Origin: Microbacterium aurantiacum
Lineage (GTDB): Bacteria > Actinomycetota > Actinomycetes > Actinomycetales > Microbacteriaceae
Length of the DNA: 64,000 nucleotides
Reading direction: 5' to 3'
NCBI RefSeq assembly: GCF_002872075.1
Contig: NZ_PGGU01000007.1
Location: 124,001 to 188,000 of the forward strand
Below the pieces are notes generated by a model. It saw nothing but the letters and a program-made list of their open reading frames with translations, was not told the origin of the DNA and did no database searches. Shown one piece after another: positions 1-8,452 of the stretch (within the stretch, counting starts at the first letter, position 1; each line of letters begins with the position of its first letter). The position numbers and the translations under genes were made by a program.

Positions 1-199
1 GAAGATCCTCGCCGCCTCCGCCTATCTCGACGTCGCCCCGACGGTCGTGGAGGTCGCCAGGAACCTGAGCATCGAGGTCCCCGGCGTCCCTCTCCGCATG
101 CTCGACCCGGCAGAGGCCGACGCCGCTGCGGCTCTCGCCGAGAAGTGGAATCTCGGCGGCTCGATGACGCGCGCCGTCGCGGCCGTGTCGGCCGTCTGA
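1..199 (+). CDS. C-terminal end of an unrecognised protein (partial)
   Basis: An open frame runs from the window edge to a TGA at 197-199 and encodes about 65 residues beginning KILAASAYLDVAP and ending TRAVAAVSAV. It is alanine-rich and looks like a soluble alpha-helical C-terminus, with no transmembrane segment. The 5' part lies outside the window, so I cannot name a family. It converges on the PHP-domain gene with only seven bases between the stops, and no clear terminator hairpin separates them. Codon usage looks like that of its neighbours. Confidence 0.6.
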   Translation, partial: KILAASAYLDVAPTVVEVARNLSIEVPGVPLRMLDPAEADAAAALAEKWNLGGSMTRAVAAVSAV

Positions 200-206
200 C
201 CCGGAC

Positions 207-1196
207 TCAGCGCGCCCAGGCGAGCAGGCGATCCAGACCCCAGGTGGTCACGATGCGCGCAGCGGGAATCCCGGCGCGCTCCGCCCGCTCGGCCCCGTGA
301 TCGAGGAGCGACAGCTGTCCGGGCGCGTGAGCGTCGGAGTCGATCGAGAACAGGCATCCGGCCTCCAGCGCCAGAGCGATGAGGTCGTCCGGCGGGTCCT
401 GCCGCTCGGGACGGGAGTTGATCTCCACGGCCACGCCGTTCTCCGCGCACGCCGCGAAGACCGCCACCGCGTCGAACTCGGATTGCGGGCGTGTCCCCCG
501 GGACCCCTCGACAAGCCGGCCGGTGCAGTGCCCGATCACATTCACCCTCGGATGCGACACCGCCGCGAGCATCCTCTTCGTCATCGTCTTGGCATCCATG
601 CGCAGCTTGGAATGCACGGATGCCACGACGATGTCGAGTTCGCCGAGCAGGGCTTCTTCCTGATCCAGCCCACCCTCCTCGAGGATGTCGACTTCGATGC
701 CGGCGAGAACCGTGAAACCTTCGGTGGACTGCGCGCGGACGAGCGGAATCTGCTCACGGAGACGCTCGGCGGAAAGCCCCCGGGCGACGCGGAGTCGCGG
801 TGAGTGATCGGTGATCGCCTGATATTCGTGGCCGAGGGCCCGCGCTGCCTCGGCCATCACGGCGATGGACGTGGTGCCGTCCGACCAGTCCGTGTGCGCA
901 TGCAGATCGCCGCGCAATGCCGACCTCAGCTTCGATGCGCGCTCCGGCTCCACCGCTCCACGGAGTTCGACCAGATAATCGGGCACCTCGCCGGCCTGCG
1001 CCTGTCGGATGACCGCGAAAGTGGATTCGCCGATCCCTTTGCTCGCACGCAGCTTCGCGGGGTCATCGCGCACGTCTTCCGACAACCCCTCCAGCGTCGC
1101 GGCCGCCTGTCGGAACGCCTTCGCTCGATAACGCGAAGCCCGCTCGCGTTCCAGCAGAGATGCGATCTCCAGGAGTGCGGCGACAGGGTCCATCAT
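207..1196 (-). CDS. HhH-PHP domain phosphoesterase (PolX-like, no polymerase domain)
   Basis: A protein of about 329 residues. The N-terminal third resembles the helical 8-kDa region of family X DNA polymerases, with a helix-hairpin-helix motif (KGIGEST). The rest is a PHP metallo-phosphoesterase domain with DLHAHTDWSDG, ITDHS, ASVHSKL, IGHCTGR, EINSRPERQDPP and SIDSDAHA, which together form the usual metal-binding set. The palm polymerase module of bacterial PolX is absent. A DNA repair or phosphoesterase role is inferred; the true substrate is unknown. I chose the tandem ATG at 1196/1193 because the longer frame to 1238 overlaps trpD. It follows trpD by five bases and is probably co-transcribed with it. 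Confidence 0.85.
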   Translation of the reverse strand: MMDPVAALLEIASLLERERASRYRAKAFRQAAATLEGLSEDVRDDPAKLRASKGIGESTFAVIRQAQAGEVPDYLVELRGAVEPERASKLRSALRGDLHAHTDWSDGTTSIAVMAEAARALGHEYQAITDHSPRLRVARGLSAERLREQIPLVRAQSTEGFTVLAGIEVDILEEGGLDQEEALLGELDIVVASVHSKLRMDAKTMTKRMLAAVSHPRVNVIGHCTGRLVEGSRGTRPQSEFDAVAVFAACAENGVAVEINSRPERQDPPDDLIALALEAGCLFSIDSDAHAPGQLSLLDHGAERAERAGIPAARIVTTWGLDRLLAWAR

Positions 1197-1201
1197 GCGT
1201 C

Positions 1202-2266
1202 CTACGCGGAGGCGAGCTCTCGGCTGACCGCGACCCACTCGTCGAGCTTCGCCGCAGCACGGCCGTCATCGACGGTCGCCGCAGCGCGCTCATACCCTTC
1301 GCGCAGCCGCTCCAGGATCGGGCGCTGCACCTGCGTGGCGTCCTGGGAGAGCTCGAAGGCGACGATGCCTGCAGCGGCGTTCAGGAGCACGATGTCGCGA
1401 ACGGGTCCGGGAGCGCCGCTGAGCGTATGCCGCAGCACCTCGGCGTTGTGCTCGGGTGAACCTCCGATGAGGTCGGACAGCTCCGCGAGCGGAATGCCCA
1501 GGTCGCGCGGATCCAGATCGTGCTCGTGGACGTCGCCGCGCGTCACCTCCCAGATCCTGCTGTGGCCGGTGGTGGTGAGTTCGTCGAGACCGTCGTCGCC
1601 GCGGAAGACGAGCGCCGTCGCACCGCGCGTGCGGAACACGCCGGTGATGAGCGGGACACGCTCCAGATGCGCCACGCCGACGGCGTTCGCCTCGGCCCTG
1701 GCCGGATTGCAGAGGGGGCCGAGCATATTGAACACCGTCGGAACGCCCAGTTCGGCGCGCACCGCGCCCGCGTGCCGGAACCCCGGATGGAAGGCGGCCG
1801 CCCAGGCGAACGTGATGCCGGTTCGGTCGAGGACGGATGCCACCGCTGCCGGGTCCAGAGAGAGCTCGAGTCCGAGCGCCCCGAGCACGTCTGACGACCC
1901 TGAGGCGGAGCTCGCCGCCCGGTTGCCGTGCTTGACCACCGGTATCCCGGATGCTCCGATGATGATCGCGGCGGTGGTCGACACGTTCACCGTGCCGATC
2001 CGGTCGCCGCCCGTCCCGACGATGTCCAGGACGTTGGGCGACACCGGCAGGGGTACGGCGGCCTCCAGGATCGCATCACGGAATCCGACGATCTCGTCGA
2101 TGGTCTCGCCCTTCGCGCGGAGCGCGATGAGGAATCCGGCGAGCTGCGCCTCGGTCACATCGCCCTGCATCACGTTGCGCATCGCCCAGGTCGACTCCCA
2201 CACGCTGAGGTCGCGACGCTCCAGAAGAGTGGTGAGCACGTCGGACCAGGTCAGCGAATCAGCCAT
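1202..2266 (-). CDS. trpD: Anthranilate phosphoribosyltransferase
   Basis: TrpD transfers phosphoribose from PRPP to anthranilate, the second step of tryptophan synthesis. The 354-residue product has the PRPP-binding glycine motif GTGGD, the NVST segment, KHGNRA and the LGPLCNPA region, and its length is normal for the family. The ATG at 2266 lies seven bases after a TAGGAT -10 box, so the mRNA may be leaderless. It is divergent from ctaE, as in several other actinobacteria, and is isolated from the other trp genes in this window. The PHP gene follows immediately. Confidence 0.95.
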   Translation of the reverse strand: MADSLTWSDVLTTLLERRDLSVWESTWAMRNVMQGDVTEAQLAGFLIALRAKGETIDEIVGFRDAILEAAVPLPVSPNVLDIVGTGGDRIGTVNVSTTAAIIIGASGIPVVKHGNRAASSASGSSDVLGALGLELSLDPAAVASVLDRTGITFAWAAAFHPGFRHAGAVRAELGVPTVFNMLGPLCNPARAEANAVGVAHLERVPLITGVFRTRGATALVFRGDDGLDELTTTGHSRIWEVTRGDVHEHDLDPRDLGIPLAELSDLIGGSPEHNAEVLRHTLSGAPGPVRDIVLLNAAAGIVAFELSQDATQVQRPILERLREGYERAAATVDDGRAAAKLDEWVAVSRELASA

Positions 2267-2273
2267 GTGAGCG

Positions 2274-2279
2274 ATCCTA
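2274..2279 (-). promoter_or_regulatory. -10 box of trpD (leaderless type)
   Basis: On the minus strand TAGGAT is followed by seven bases and then the trpD ATG. This is the TANNNT-N6/7-start layout typical of leaderless actinobacterial genes. No good -35 box is visible. Confidence 0.5.
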
Positions 2280-2364
2280 TCCGCGCGCGTCGATGTCGAC
2301 GCCGAGATGACGCCGGCCGGCGCCCGCAGTTTGCCGCTGATTCACCGACGATTCGCAGTATCTT

Positions 2365-2380
2365 CTTAGGGTCTCCTAAG
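2365..2380. promoter_or_regulatory. Perfect inverted repeat between trpD and ctaE
   Basis: CTTAGG-GTCT-CCTAAG is a perfect 6-bp inverted repeat with a 4-base spacer, lying about 70 bases upstream of the ctaE start. Its position suits an activator or repressor site controlling the respiratory operon. It recalls the half-sites of DtxR/IdeR boxes, but its arms are too close together for that consensus. The binding protein is unknown. Confidence 0.4.
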
Positions 2381-2435
2381 TCGCGAGCGGGTAGAAACAG
2401 CGCCCCAGGTGCAAGAATCACCCCCTCGGATCGGC

Positions 2436-2441
2436 CATAAT
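2436..2441 (+). promoter_or_regulatory. -10 box of ctaE-qcrCAB
   Basis: CATAAT, a 5/6 match to TATAAT, is followed by six bases and then the GTG of ctaE at 2448. No ribosome-binding site precedes this GTG, so the transcript is probably leaderless. Confidence 0.55.
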
Positions 2442-2447
2442 GGAACA

Positions 2448-3077
2448 GTGACGACCTCAGCGACGTATGCCCCGGCGGCGAGAACGATCAAGCGGCCCAA
2501 CCCGGTAGCTGTCGGCACCATTGTGTGGCTCGGCAGCGAGGTGATGTTCTTCGCGGGACTCTTCGCGATCTACTTCACCCTCCGCAGCACTTCACCGGAC
2601 CTGTGGGCCGAGCGGACAGAGCTGCTGAACGTGCCGTTCGCGTTCATCAACACCGTGATCCTGGTCCTCTCCTCCGTGACCTGCCAGATGGGTGTGTTCG
2701 CAGCCGAACGCCTGCAGCCGTACACCACGAAGAAGCGCGGGATGCTCGGCTGGGGAATGGTCGAGTGGTTCTTCCTGACATTCGCGCTCGGCGCGGTCTT
2801 CGTCTCCGGCCAGGTGTGGGAGTACGCGCAGCTCGTCGCTGAAGGCATGCCGATCAGCGCCGACTCCTACGCATCGGCGTTCTACCTGACCACCGGCTTC
2901 CACGCACTGCACGTCACGGGCGGGCTCATCGCGTTCCTGCTCGTCATCGGCCGCGCATATGCCGTCAAGAACTTCGGGCACAAGGAGGCGACCTCCTCGA
3001 TCGTCGTGTCGTACTACTGGCACTTCGTCGACGTCGTCTGGATCGTCCTGTTCGCCGTTATCTACTTCCTGAAATAA
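2448..3077 (+). CDS. ctaE: Cytochrome c oxidase subunit III
   Basis: Subunit III of the aa3-type terminal oxidase, an integral membrane protein. The 209 residues form about five hydrophobic segments: [22 protein letters not shown] starts the first, and the last ends [17 protein letters not shown]. Length and pattern fit actinobacterial CtaE. I start at GTG 2448 ([12 protein letters not shown]) because a -10 box sits directly before it and the longer reading to 2409 has no support. It heads the ctaE-qcrC-qcrA-qcrB operon, which reflects the bc1-aa3 supercomplex of actinobacteria. Confidence 0.95.
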   Translation: MTTSATYAPAARTIKRPNPVAVGTIVWLGSEVMFFAGLFAIYFTLRSTSPDLWAERTELLNVPFAFINTVILVLSSVTCQMGVFAAERLQPYTTKKRGMLGWGMVEWFFLTFALGAVFVSGQVWEYAQLVAEGMPISADSYASAFYLTTGFHALHVTGGLIAFLLVIGRAYAVKNFGHKEATSSIVVSYYWHFVDVVWIVLFAVIYFLK

Positions 3078-3097
3078 GAGCGGAGCTGATCCCCGAG

Positions 3098-3901
3098 ATG
3101 GCACGAGAGAAGAAGCGCCGCTCCAGCGGTCGTCGCAGCCCCTTTGCTGCGGCCGCACTCATCGGAGCAGGTCTGATGATCACTGGCGCCGTGTACGCCG
3201 GTGCGTCCGCCGCCTTCGCCGCCACCGACACGCAGGCTGCCGTCTCGACGCAGCTGACCGTGGAGGACGGCGAGAAGCTGTTCACGGCGAACTGCGCCAC
3301 CTGTCACGGACTCGACCTGCAGGGCACGCCCAACGGACCGAGCCTGTACGGCGTCGGCGAGCTCGCGACCGAGTTCCAGCTCGCAACCGGCCGGATGCCG
3401 CTGCAGATGCAGGGCCCGCAGGCTCCGCAGAAGACCCCGCAGTTCACCGAGGACCAGATCAAGGCGATGGCGTCGTACGTCCAGTCGATCGCCCCCGGAC
3501 CGACCTACCCGGACGCGCACCTCATCGACGGAGAGGGCGACGTCGCCAGGGGCGCAGAGCTGTTCCGTGTCAACTGCGCGATGTGCCACAACGTGGCCGC
3601 CGCGGGTGGCGCACTGACTCAGGGCAAGTACGCCCCGGCTCTGACCGAGACCAGCGCCCTGCACATGTATGCGGCCATGGTCACCGGTCCCCAGAACATG
3701 CCGGTCTTCGGTGACATGAACCTCTCCGACGAGGACAAGCGCGACCTCATCTCCGCGCTGCTGTACCAGCAGGAGGCCGTGCAGATCGGCGGCGCTTCGC
3801 TCGGCTCCCTCGGACCGGTCTCCGAGGGTCTGTTCATCTGGATCTTCGGCATCGGCGCGCTCGTCGCCATCACCGTGTGGATCACGGCGAAGTCCAACTG
3901 A
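3098..3901 (+). CDS. qcrC: Di-heme cytochrome c of the bc1 complex
   Basis: QcrC carries electrons from the Rieske/cytochrome b core to the CuA site of the oxidase; actinobacteria lack a soluble cytochrome c. The 267-residue product has an N-terminal signal/anchor (ALIGAGLMITGAVYAGASA), two CXXCH heme c motifs (CATCH near residue 67 and CAMCH near residue 165) and a C-terminal membrane anchor (LFIWIFGIGALVAITVWI). It lies 20 bases after ctaE and 36 before qcrA, in one operon. The ATG at 3098 follows a GGAG-containing leader. Confidence 0.96.
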   Translation: MAREKKRRSSGRRSPFAAAALIGAGLMITGAVYAGASAAFAATDTQAAVSTQLTVEDGEKLFTANCATCHGLDLQGTPNGPSLYGVGELATEFQLATGRMPLQMQGPQAPQKTPQFTEDQIKAMASYVQSIAPGPTYPDAHLIDGEGDVARGAELFRVNCAMCHNVAAAGGALTQGKYAPALTETSALHMYAAMVTGPQNMPVFGDMNLSDEDKRDLISALLYQQEAVQIGGASLGSLGPVSEGLFIWIFGIGALVAITVWITAKSN

Positions 3902-3937
3902 CGCTTATTCATCGAAGAGGAACGTACGAGGAGCACC

Positions 3938-5020
3938 ATGGCACACGACGACGACTCGCAGGCTCTTGACAGGGCCTACCAGCCCTCTCCGGGGCTGGGC
4001 GTCGCAGTCAGCGACCCCGTGCAGAACCCAGGGCTGCCGCCGCATCGCGAGCGGATGACCGACAAGGACCCGCGCGCCGAGAAGAACGCCGCGCGCACGG
4101 TCTATTCGCTGTTCTATCTCTCCCTCGCGGGCAGCATCTGGGCGGTCGCCGCCTACATGCTTTTCCCGATCGAGAGCGGCGCGCTCATCGACATCCGCAA
4201 CAACAACCTGTTCATCGGACTCGGCATCGCACTCGCGCTGCTGGCTCTCGGCATCGGCGCGATCCACTGGTCCAAGGCGCTGATGTCGGACAAGGAGTTC
4301 ATCGAGTACCGCCACCCCACCCGGGGCAAGGACTCGACGCGCGAAGCCGCCATCGCGGCATTCGCCGCCGCGAATGAGGAGTCCGGCTTCGGACGCCGCT
4401 CGATGATCCGCAACTCGCTGATCGCTGCCGTCGTCGCGTCGATCATCCCCGGCGTCACCCTCTTCCGCGGTCTGGCGCCGCATTCGGGTGCCAACCCGGA
4501 GCACCCGCACGTCGGCGACCCGGTCGCACTTCTGAAGCACACCATGTGGGACAAGGGGATGCGCCTCGCTCGCGACCCCGATGGAACGCCGATCCGCGCA
4601 GCCGACGTGACCCTCGGCTCCGCCTTCCACGTCATCCCCGAAGAGCTCGCAGAGCTCAGCCACCACGACGGCTACCTCGAGGAGAAGGCGAAGGCGATCG
4701 TCCTGCTCATGCGCCTGCGCCCGGAGCAGCTGATCGAGGCGGATGACCGCAAGGACTGGTCCTACGACGGCATCGTCGCCTACTCCAAGGTCTGCACCCA
4801 CGTCGGCTGCCCCGTCGCCCTGTACGAGCAGCAGACGCACCACCTGCTCTGCCCCTGCCACCAGTCGCAGTTCGACGTCACCGACCACGCCAAGGTCATC
4901 TTCGGCCCGGCCGCTCGTCCGCTGCCGCAGCTGCCGATCATGGTCGACGATGAGGGCTACCTCGTCGCACGCAGCGACTTCAAAGAACCCGTCGGCCCGA
5001 GCTTCTGGGAGCGCCATTGA
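3938..5020 (+). CDS. qcrA: Rieske iron-sulfur subunit of the bc1 complex
   Basis: This 360-residue subunit carries the [2Fe-2S] cluster that oxidises menaquinol. The two cluster-binding loops CTHVGC and CPCHQSQF are intact in the C-terminal Rieske domain. The N-terminal half has about three membrane segments (SLFYLSLAGSIWAVAAYML, LFIGLGIALALLALGIGAI and SLIAAVVASIIPGV), which is the actinobacterial arrangement rather than the single anchor of mitochondria. AGGAG lies just before the ATG at 3938. Its stop overlaps the qcrB start by four bases, indicating translational coupling. Confidence 0.97.
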   Translation: MAHDDDSQALDRAYQPSPGLGVAVSDPVQNPGLPPHRERMTDKDPRAEKNAARTVYSLFYLSLAGSIWAVAAYMLFPIESGALIDIRNNNLFIGLGIALALLALGIGAIHWSKALMSDKEFIEYRHPTRGKDSTREAAIAAFAAANEESGFGRRSMIRNSLIAAVVASIIPGVTLFRGLAPHSGANPEHPHVGDPVALLKHTMWDKGMRLARDPDGTPIRAADVTLGSAFHVIPEELAELSHHDGYLEEKAKAIVLLMRLRPEQLIEADDRKDWSYDGIVAYSKVCTHVGCPVALYEQQTHHLLCPCHQSQFDVTDHAKVIFGPAARPLPQLPIMVDDEGYLVARSDFKEPVGPSFWERH

Positions 5021-6831
5021 GCACTGCAACGCTGTCCAAAGAGGACAAGGACACCAAGGCACCGCTCGGCGGGCGCTTCGTCGGCGCCGCATCGAACTAC
5101 ATCGATGAGCGCACCAGCCTCTCCGGTTTCGTCAAGGAACTCGGACGCAAGATCTTCCCCGACCACTGGTCGTTCATGCTCGGTGAGATCGCGCTGTGGA
5201 GCTTCGTGGTCGTGTTCCTCTCCGGAACCTTCCTGACGTTCTTCTTCCAGGCGTCGATGGTCGAGACCCACTACACCGGCGCCTACGCGCCGATGCGCGG
5301 CATCGAGATGTCCGCCGCTCTCGAGTCGTCGCTGTACATCTCGTTCGACCTGCGCGGCGGCCTCCTGGTCCGCCAGATCCACCACTGGGCCGCTCTCGTC
5401 TTCGTCGCCGGCATCGGCGTGCACATGCTCCGCGTGTTCTTCACGGGAGCGTTCCGCAAGCCTCGTGAGCTCAACTGGGTGATCGGCTTCGTGCTGTTCG
5501 TGCTGGCGATGGCCGAGGGCTTCACCGGCTACTCCCTCCCCGACGACCTGCTCTCGGGCAACGGCCTGCGCATCATCGACGGCATGATCAAGGGAATCCC
5601 GCTCATCGGCGTCTGGACGTCGTACATCCTCTTCGGCGGCGAGTTCCCCGGCACCGACATCGTCGGCCGTCTGTACACGCTGCACATCCTGCTGCTCCCG
5701 CTGCTCGTCATCGGACTCATCGTCGTGCACCTCATGTTGATGGTCATCAACAAGCACACGCAGTTCGCCGGCCCCGGCCGCACGAACGAGAACGTCGTGG
5801 GCTTCCCGATGATGCCGGTCTACATGTCGAAGATGGGCGGCTACCTCTTCATCGTGTTCGGCACAATCGTGCTGATAGCGACGTTCTTCCAGATCAACCC
5901 GATCTGGAACTACGGACCATACGACCCGTCCCCCGTCTCGGCGGGAACGCAGCCGGACTGGTACATCGGCTTCGCCGACGGTGCGCTTCGCCTTGCGCCG
6001 TCGAACCTGGACCTCGTCCTGTTCGACCGCACCTTCTCGTTCGGCATCCTGATCCCTCTCGTCGCACTGGGTCTGTTCATCGTGCTCGTCGCGATCTACC
6101 CGTTCCTCGAGGCGTGGATCACCGGCGACAAGCGCGAGCACCACATCGCGCAGCGCCCTCGTAACGCGGCGACCCGCACCGCCATCGGCGCAGCCGGCGT
6201 CATCTTCTACGCGGTGCTCTGGGCTGCGGCATCCTCCGACCTCATCGCGACGCACTTCATGCTCACGATGGAGGGCGTCATCCTCTCCCTGCAGATCCTG
6301 CTGTTCGCAGGCCCGATCGTGGGCTACTTCGTCACGAAGCGCATCTGCATCGCGCTGCAGAAGAAGGACCGCGAGATCGTGCTGCACGGCTTCGAATCAG
6401 GCCGCATCGTCCGCCTTCCCGGTGGCGAGTTCATCGAGGTGCACCAGCCGGTCGACAAGTACGACCGCTGGAAGCTCATCGACGTCGACGGCTACCAGCC
6501 GCTCGTCGTGCGGCCGAACGCCAAGGGCCGCATCCCGTGGACCGAGAACGTCCGCTCGTCGATCTCCCGCTGGTTCTTCGAGGACCGTCTCGCCCCGCTC
6601 ACGCAGGCCGAGGTCGAGGCCGCGGATGCGCACCAGCACCACGTCCTCGCACACGACCAGGAGGTCGAGAACGCTGAGATCCAGAGTGCTCATGAGCGCG
6701 CCGGAGCACCGGATGCTCCACTCGTGGCGACCGAGGATCACATCGACGAGACGCCGAACACCCCCAGCACGGTGATCGCCACCGAGCCGGTGAAGAAGCC
6801 CCGCAAGAACAAGCCGGAGGAGAGCGAGTAG
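5017..6831 (+). CDS. qcrB: Cytochrome b subunit of the bc1 complex
   Basis: A 604-residue cytochrome b with about nine membrane helices. The paired heme-ligand histidines are visible in QIHHWAALVFVAGIGVHM and in YTLHILLLPLLVIGLIVVHL. The PEWY-type motif appears as PDWY in AGTQPDWYIGF, as is common in actinobacteria. The start is TTG at 5017, overlapping the qcrA stop as ATTGA, with GGGAG five bases upstream. The C-terminal 150 residues are a polar cytoplasmic extension ending in the lysine-rich KKPRKNKPEESE. This subunit is the known target of actinobacterial bc1 inhibitors. A strong terminator follows. Confidence 0.96.
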   Translation: MSTATLSKEDKDTKAPLGGRFVGAASNYIDERTSLSGFVKELGRKIFPDHWSFMLGEIALWSFVVVFLSGTFLTFFFQASMVETHYTGAYAPMRGIEMSAALESSLYISFDLRGGLLVRQIHHWAALVFVAGIGVHMLRVFFTGAFRKPRELNWVIGFVLFVLAMAEGFTGYSLPDDLLSGNGLRIIDGMIKGIPLIGVWTSYILFGGEFPGTDIVGRLYTLHILLLPLLVIGLIVVHLMLMVINKHTQFAGPGRTNENVVGFPMMPVYMSKMGGYLFIVFGTIVLIATFFQINPIWNYGPYDPSPVSAGTQPDWYIGFADGALRLAPSNLDLVLFDRTFSFGILIPLVALGLFIVLVAIYPFLEAWITGDKREHHIAQRPRNAATRTAIGAAGVIFYAVLWAAASSDLIATHFMLTMEGVILSLQILLFAGPIVGYFVTKRICIALQKKDREIVLHGFESGRIVRLPGGEFIEVHQPVDKYDRWKLIDVDGYQPLVVRPNAKGRIPWTENVRSSISRWFFEDRLAPLTQAEVEAADAHQHHVLAHDQEVENAEIQSAHERAGAPDAPLVATEDHIDETPNTPSTVIATEPVKKPRKNKPEESE

Positions 6832-6845
6832 CTCGCCACTCCCCC

Positions 6846-6897
6846 ACGAGGAAGGCCCCGCCGCGCGCAGAGATGCGATCGCCGGGGCCTTCCTCGT
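6846..6897 (+). terminator. Terminator of the ctaE-qcrCAB operon
   Basis: A 15-bp perfect stem, acgaggaaggccccg paired with its complement, encloses a 22-base loop. It lies 15 bases after the qcrB stop and is followed by a short T-containing tail. Confidence 0.8.
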
Positions 6898-6926
6898 TCG
6901 TGCTTGCCCCGTGAAAGGATCAGAGG

Positions 6927-7439
6927 ATGCCCGTGACCCCCCGCATCCGTCCCGCGGTCGAGACGGACCTCGACGTCGCCGCGGAGATCGAGGCCGCTGC
7001 CGATGCGCTTCTCGTCGAACGGTTCGCCGCTCGCGATTGGCCGGCGGCCGCCTCCGCTGCGGAAAGGTCCGCGCTCCCTGGATTCATCCTTGTCGTGGAG
7101 AGCGGCGATGTTCCACCCACCGTGATCGGCTTCGTCCACGTTCTCGAGATCGACGGGCACGCGCACCTCGAGCAGCTGTCCGTGCTCCCTCGGCACGGCA
7201 GACGAGGACACGGAAGGATGCTCGTGACTGCGGCCAAAGCCGAGGCCCTGCGGCGCGGGCACCGGTCGATGACCCTGCGCACGTACCGAGATGTCCCCTG
7301 GAATGCGCCCTTCTACGCGACGTGCGGCTTCAGCGAGACCGCACCCGACTCGCCTTTTCACCACCAACTTGTCGAGACCGAAGCACGGCTCGGCCTGGAG
7401 CAGTACGGCCCTCGCATCCAGATGACCGCCGTCCTCTGA
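6927..7439 (+). CDS. GNAT-family N-acetyltransferase
   Basis: A 170-residue GNAT-fold protein predicted to move an acetyl group from acetyl-CoA to an unknown amine. The core motif with the acetyl-CoA pyrophosphate loop is LEQLSVLPRHGRRGHGRMLV, and the C-terminal strand-helix FYATCGFSET is typical. AGAGG sits directly before the ATG at 6927 and AAAGG lies slightly further upstream. It is a single gene between the qcrB terminator and the rhodanese gene, so the context gives no substrate. Confidence 0.85.
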   Translation: MPVTPRIRPAVETDLDVAAEIEAAADALLVERFAARDWPAAASAAERSALPGFILVVESGDVPPTVIGFVHVLEIDGHAHLEQLSVLPRHGRRGHGRMLVTAAKAEALRRGHRSMTLRTYRDVPWNAPFYATCGFSETAPDSPFHHQLVETEARLGLEQYGPRIQMTAVL

Positions 7440-7524
7440 GGAGCCCCCTCGACTGCACGTAGCGATGGCGGAAATCCGATGCTGTTCGACCGACATGTGC
7501 GCGCCGACCGGTCACTGCGGTCCA

Positions 7525-7530
7525 TATTCT
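7525..7530 (+). promoter_or_regulatory. -10 box of the rhodanese gene
   Basis: TATTCT is followed by six bases and the ATG at 7537. This leaderless layout decides the start over the in-frame ATG at 7465. Confidence 0.55.
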
Positions 7531-7536
7531 GAAGAC

Positions 7537-7956
7537 ATGATCGAACGTGCAGAATACTTCGCAGCCAAGCTTGCTTACGAGACCGACGCCAGCGACGTGC
7601 ACGCGGCGCTGAAGGCCGGCGAGCAGATCTTCGTGATCGATGTCCGATCCGATGAGGCCTGGGCTCAGGGGCGCGTCGCCGGTGCGATTCACATGCACTA
7701 CAGCGAGATCGCGACACGAGCACCGCTCGAGATCCCCCTCGAAGCGAACGTCGTCGTTTACTGCTGGAGCCCTGGCTGCAATGCCGGCGCGAAGGGAGCC
7801 CTCGAGTTCGCGAAGATCGGCTACGGCGCCCGCGAGATGATCGGGGGCTTCGAGTACTGGGTGCGCGAGGGCTATCCGGTGGAGGATGCCGAGGGCACGC
7901 ACCACCGACCCATAGACCCGCTCACCGGCATCCCGCGCGTCCGCACACGGGCCTGA
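7537..7956 (+). CDS. Rhodanese-domain protein
   Basis: A single rhodanese domain of 139 residues, from MIERAEYFAAKL to the C-terminus. It contains IDVRSDEAWAQGRVAGAIHM and the active-site loop YCWSPGCNAG, whose first cysteine is the expected sulfur-accepting residue. Such proteins transfer sulfane sulfur or serve as stress-related cysteine carriers; the acceptor here is unknown. The frame extends upstream to 7465, but the -10 box immediately before 7537 argues against that part being translated. It is monocistronic and convergent with the MarR-type gene. Confidence 0.88.
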   Translation: MIERAEYFAAKLAYETDASDVHAALKAGEQIFVIDVRSDEAWAQGRVAGAIHMHYSEIATRAPLEIPLEANVVVYCWSPGCNAGAKGALEFAKIGYGAREMIGGFEYWVREGYPVEDAEGTHHRPIDPLTGIPRVRTRA

Positions 7957-8000
7957 CGCCTCTTCGACGGCTCCTGGGGACCGCGCGCCGGGGCCGTCTG

Positions 8001-8390
8001 TCAGCCGAGATGCTTCGCGAGCACGGCCCTGTGCGTCGGGCTCGCGGCGTTCCAGCGCGCCTTCCCCTGCTCCGTGAGCGTGAGGAAGCTCGCACGACGG
8101 TCGAAATCGCACTCGCCTCGTTCTACCAGGCCCGCTTTCTCGAGTCGGGACACCGTGCGCGACAACGCGCTCTGGCTGAGGTACATCTCCGCCTCGAGCG
8201 CCTTCATCCTGATCTGGGGATCCGCATCGCTCTCGCTGAGCACGGCGAGAGCCTGAAGGACTTCGAACTCGCTGAGCCCGAGCTCGTGCTGCGCCTGGAG
8301 TTCGCTCTCCAGCTCGCAGGAGGCGTTGTGGTAGGTGCGCAGCGTCTCGGACCACTTCACGCAGACATCGCCATCCGGTGCCGATTTCAT
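8001..8390 (-). CDS. MarR-family transcriptional regulator
   Basis: A winged-helix regulator of 129 residues. MarR features include the N-terminal dimerisation helix, the recognition region YLSQSALSRTVSRLEKAGLV, and the wing GECDFDRRASFLTLTEQGKARW. A TACGCT -10 box ends six bases before the ATG at 8390, which fixes the start; the longer frame to 8660 runs into the neighbouring gene. It is divergent from an MFS exporter and separated from it by three spaced palindromic 9-mers, so autorepression plus control of the exporter is the obvious inference. The inducer is unknown. Confidence 0.9.
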   Translation of the reverse strand: MKSAPDGDVCVKWSETLRTYHNASCELESELQAQHELGLSEFEVLQALAVLSESDADPQIRMKALEAEMYLSQSALSRTVSRLEKAGLVERGECDFDRRASFLTLTEQGKARWNAASPTHRAVLAKHLG

Positions 8391-8396
8391 GGGATC

Positions 8397-8402
8397 AGCG
8401 TA
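8397..8402 (-). promoter_or_regulatory. -10 box of the marR-type gene
   Basis: On the minus strand TACGCT is followed by six bases and the ATG at 8390, indicating a leaderless mRNA. Confidence 0.55.
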
Positions 8403-8413
8403 GCATGTGTAAA

Positions 8414-8452
8414 CATTTAATGACTTCGCATTCAATGCGTTGACATCAAATG
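8414..8452. promoter_or_regulatory. Probable MarR operator: three 9-mers at 15-bp spacing
   Basis: CATTTAATG (8414), CATTCAATG (8429) and CATCAAATG (8444) repeat at exactly 15-bp intervals. The first two are perfect CATT-N-AATG palindromes and the third is near-perfect. The last copy overlaps the -35 box of the MFS gene, and the set also lies just upstream of the marR -10 box. Binding here could repress both genes. Confidence 0.65.

Noticed and set aside
2365..2380. The palindrome upstream of ctaE read as a DtxR/IdeR iron box
   Set aside because: The DtxR consensus has TTAGG and CCTAA arms nine bases apart in a 19-bp site; here they are four bases apart.
7465..7536. N-terminal extension of the rhodanese gene from ATG 7465
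   Set aside because: A TATTCT -10 box inside this stretch and the start of the rhodanese fold at 7537 make the shorter reading more likely.
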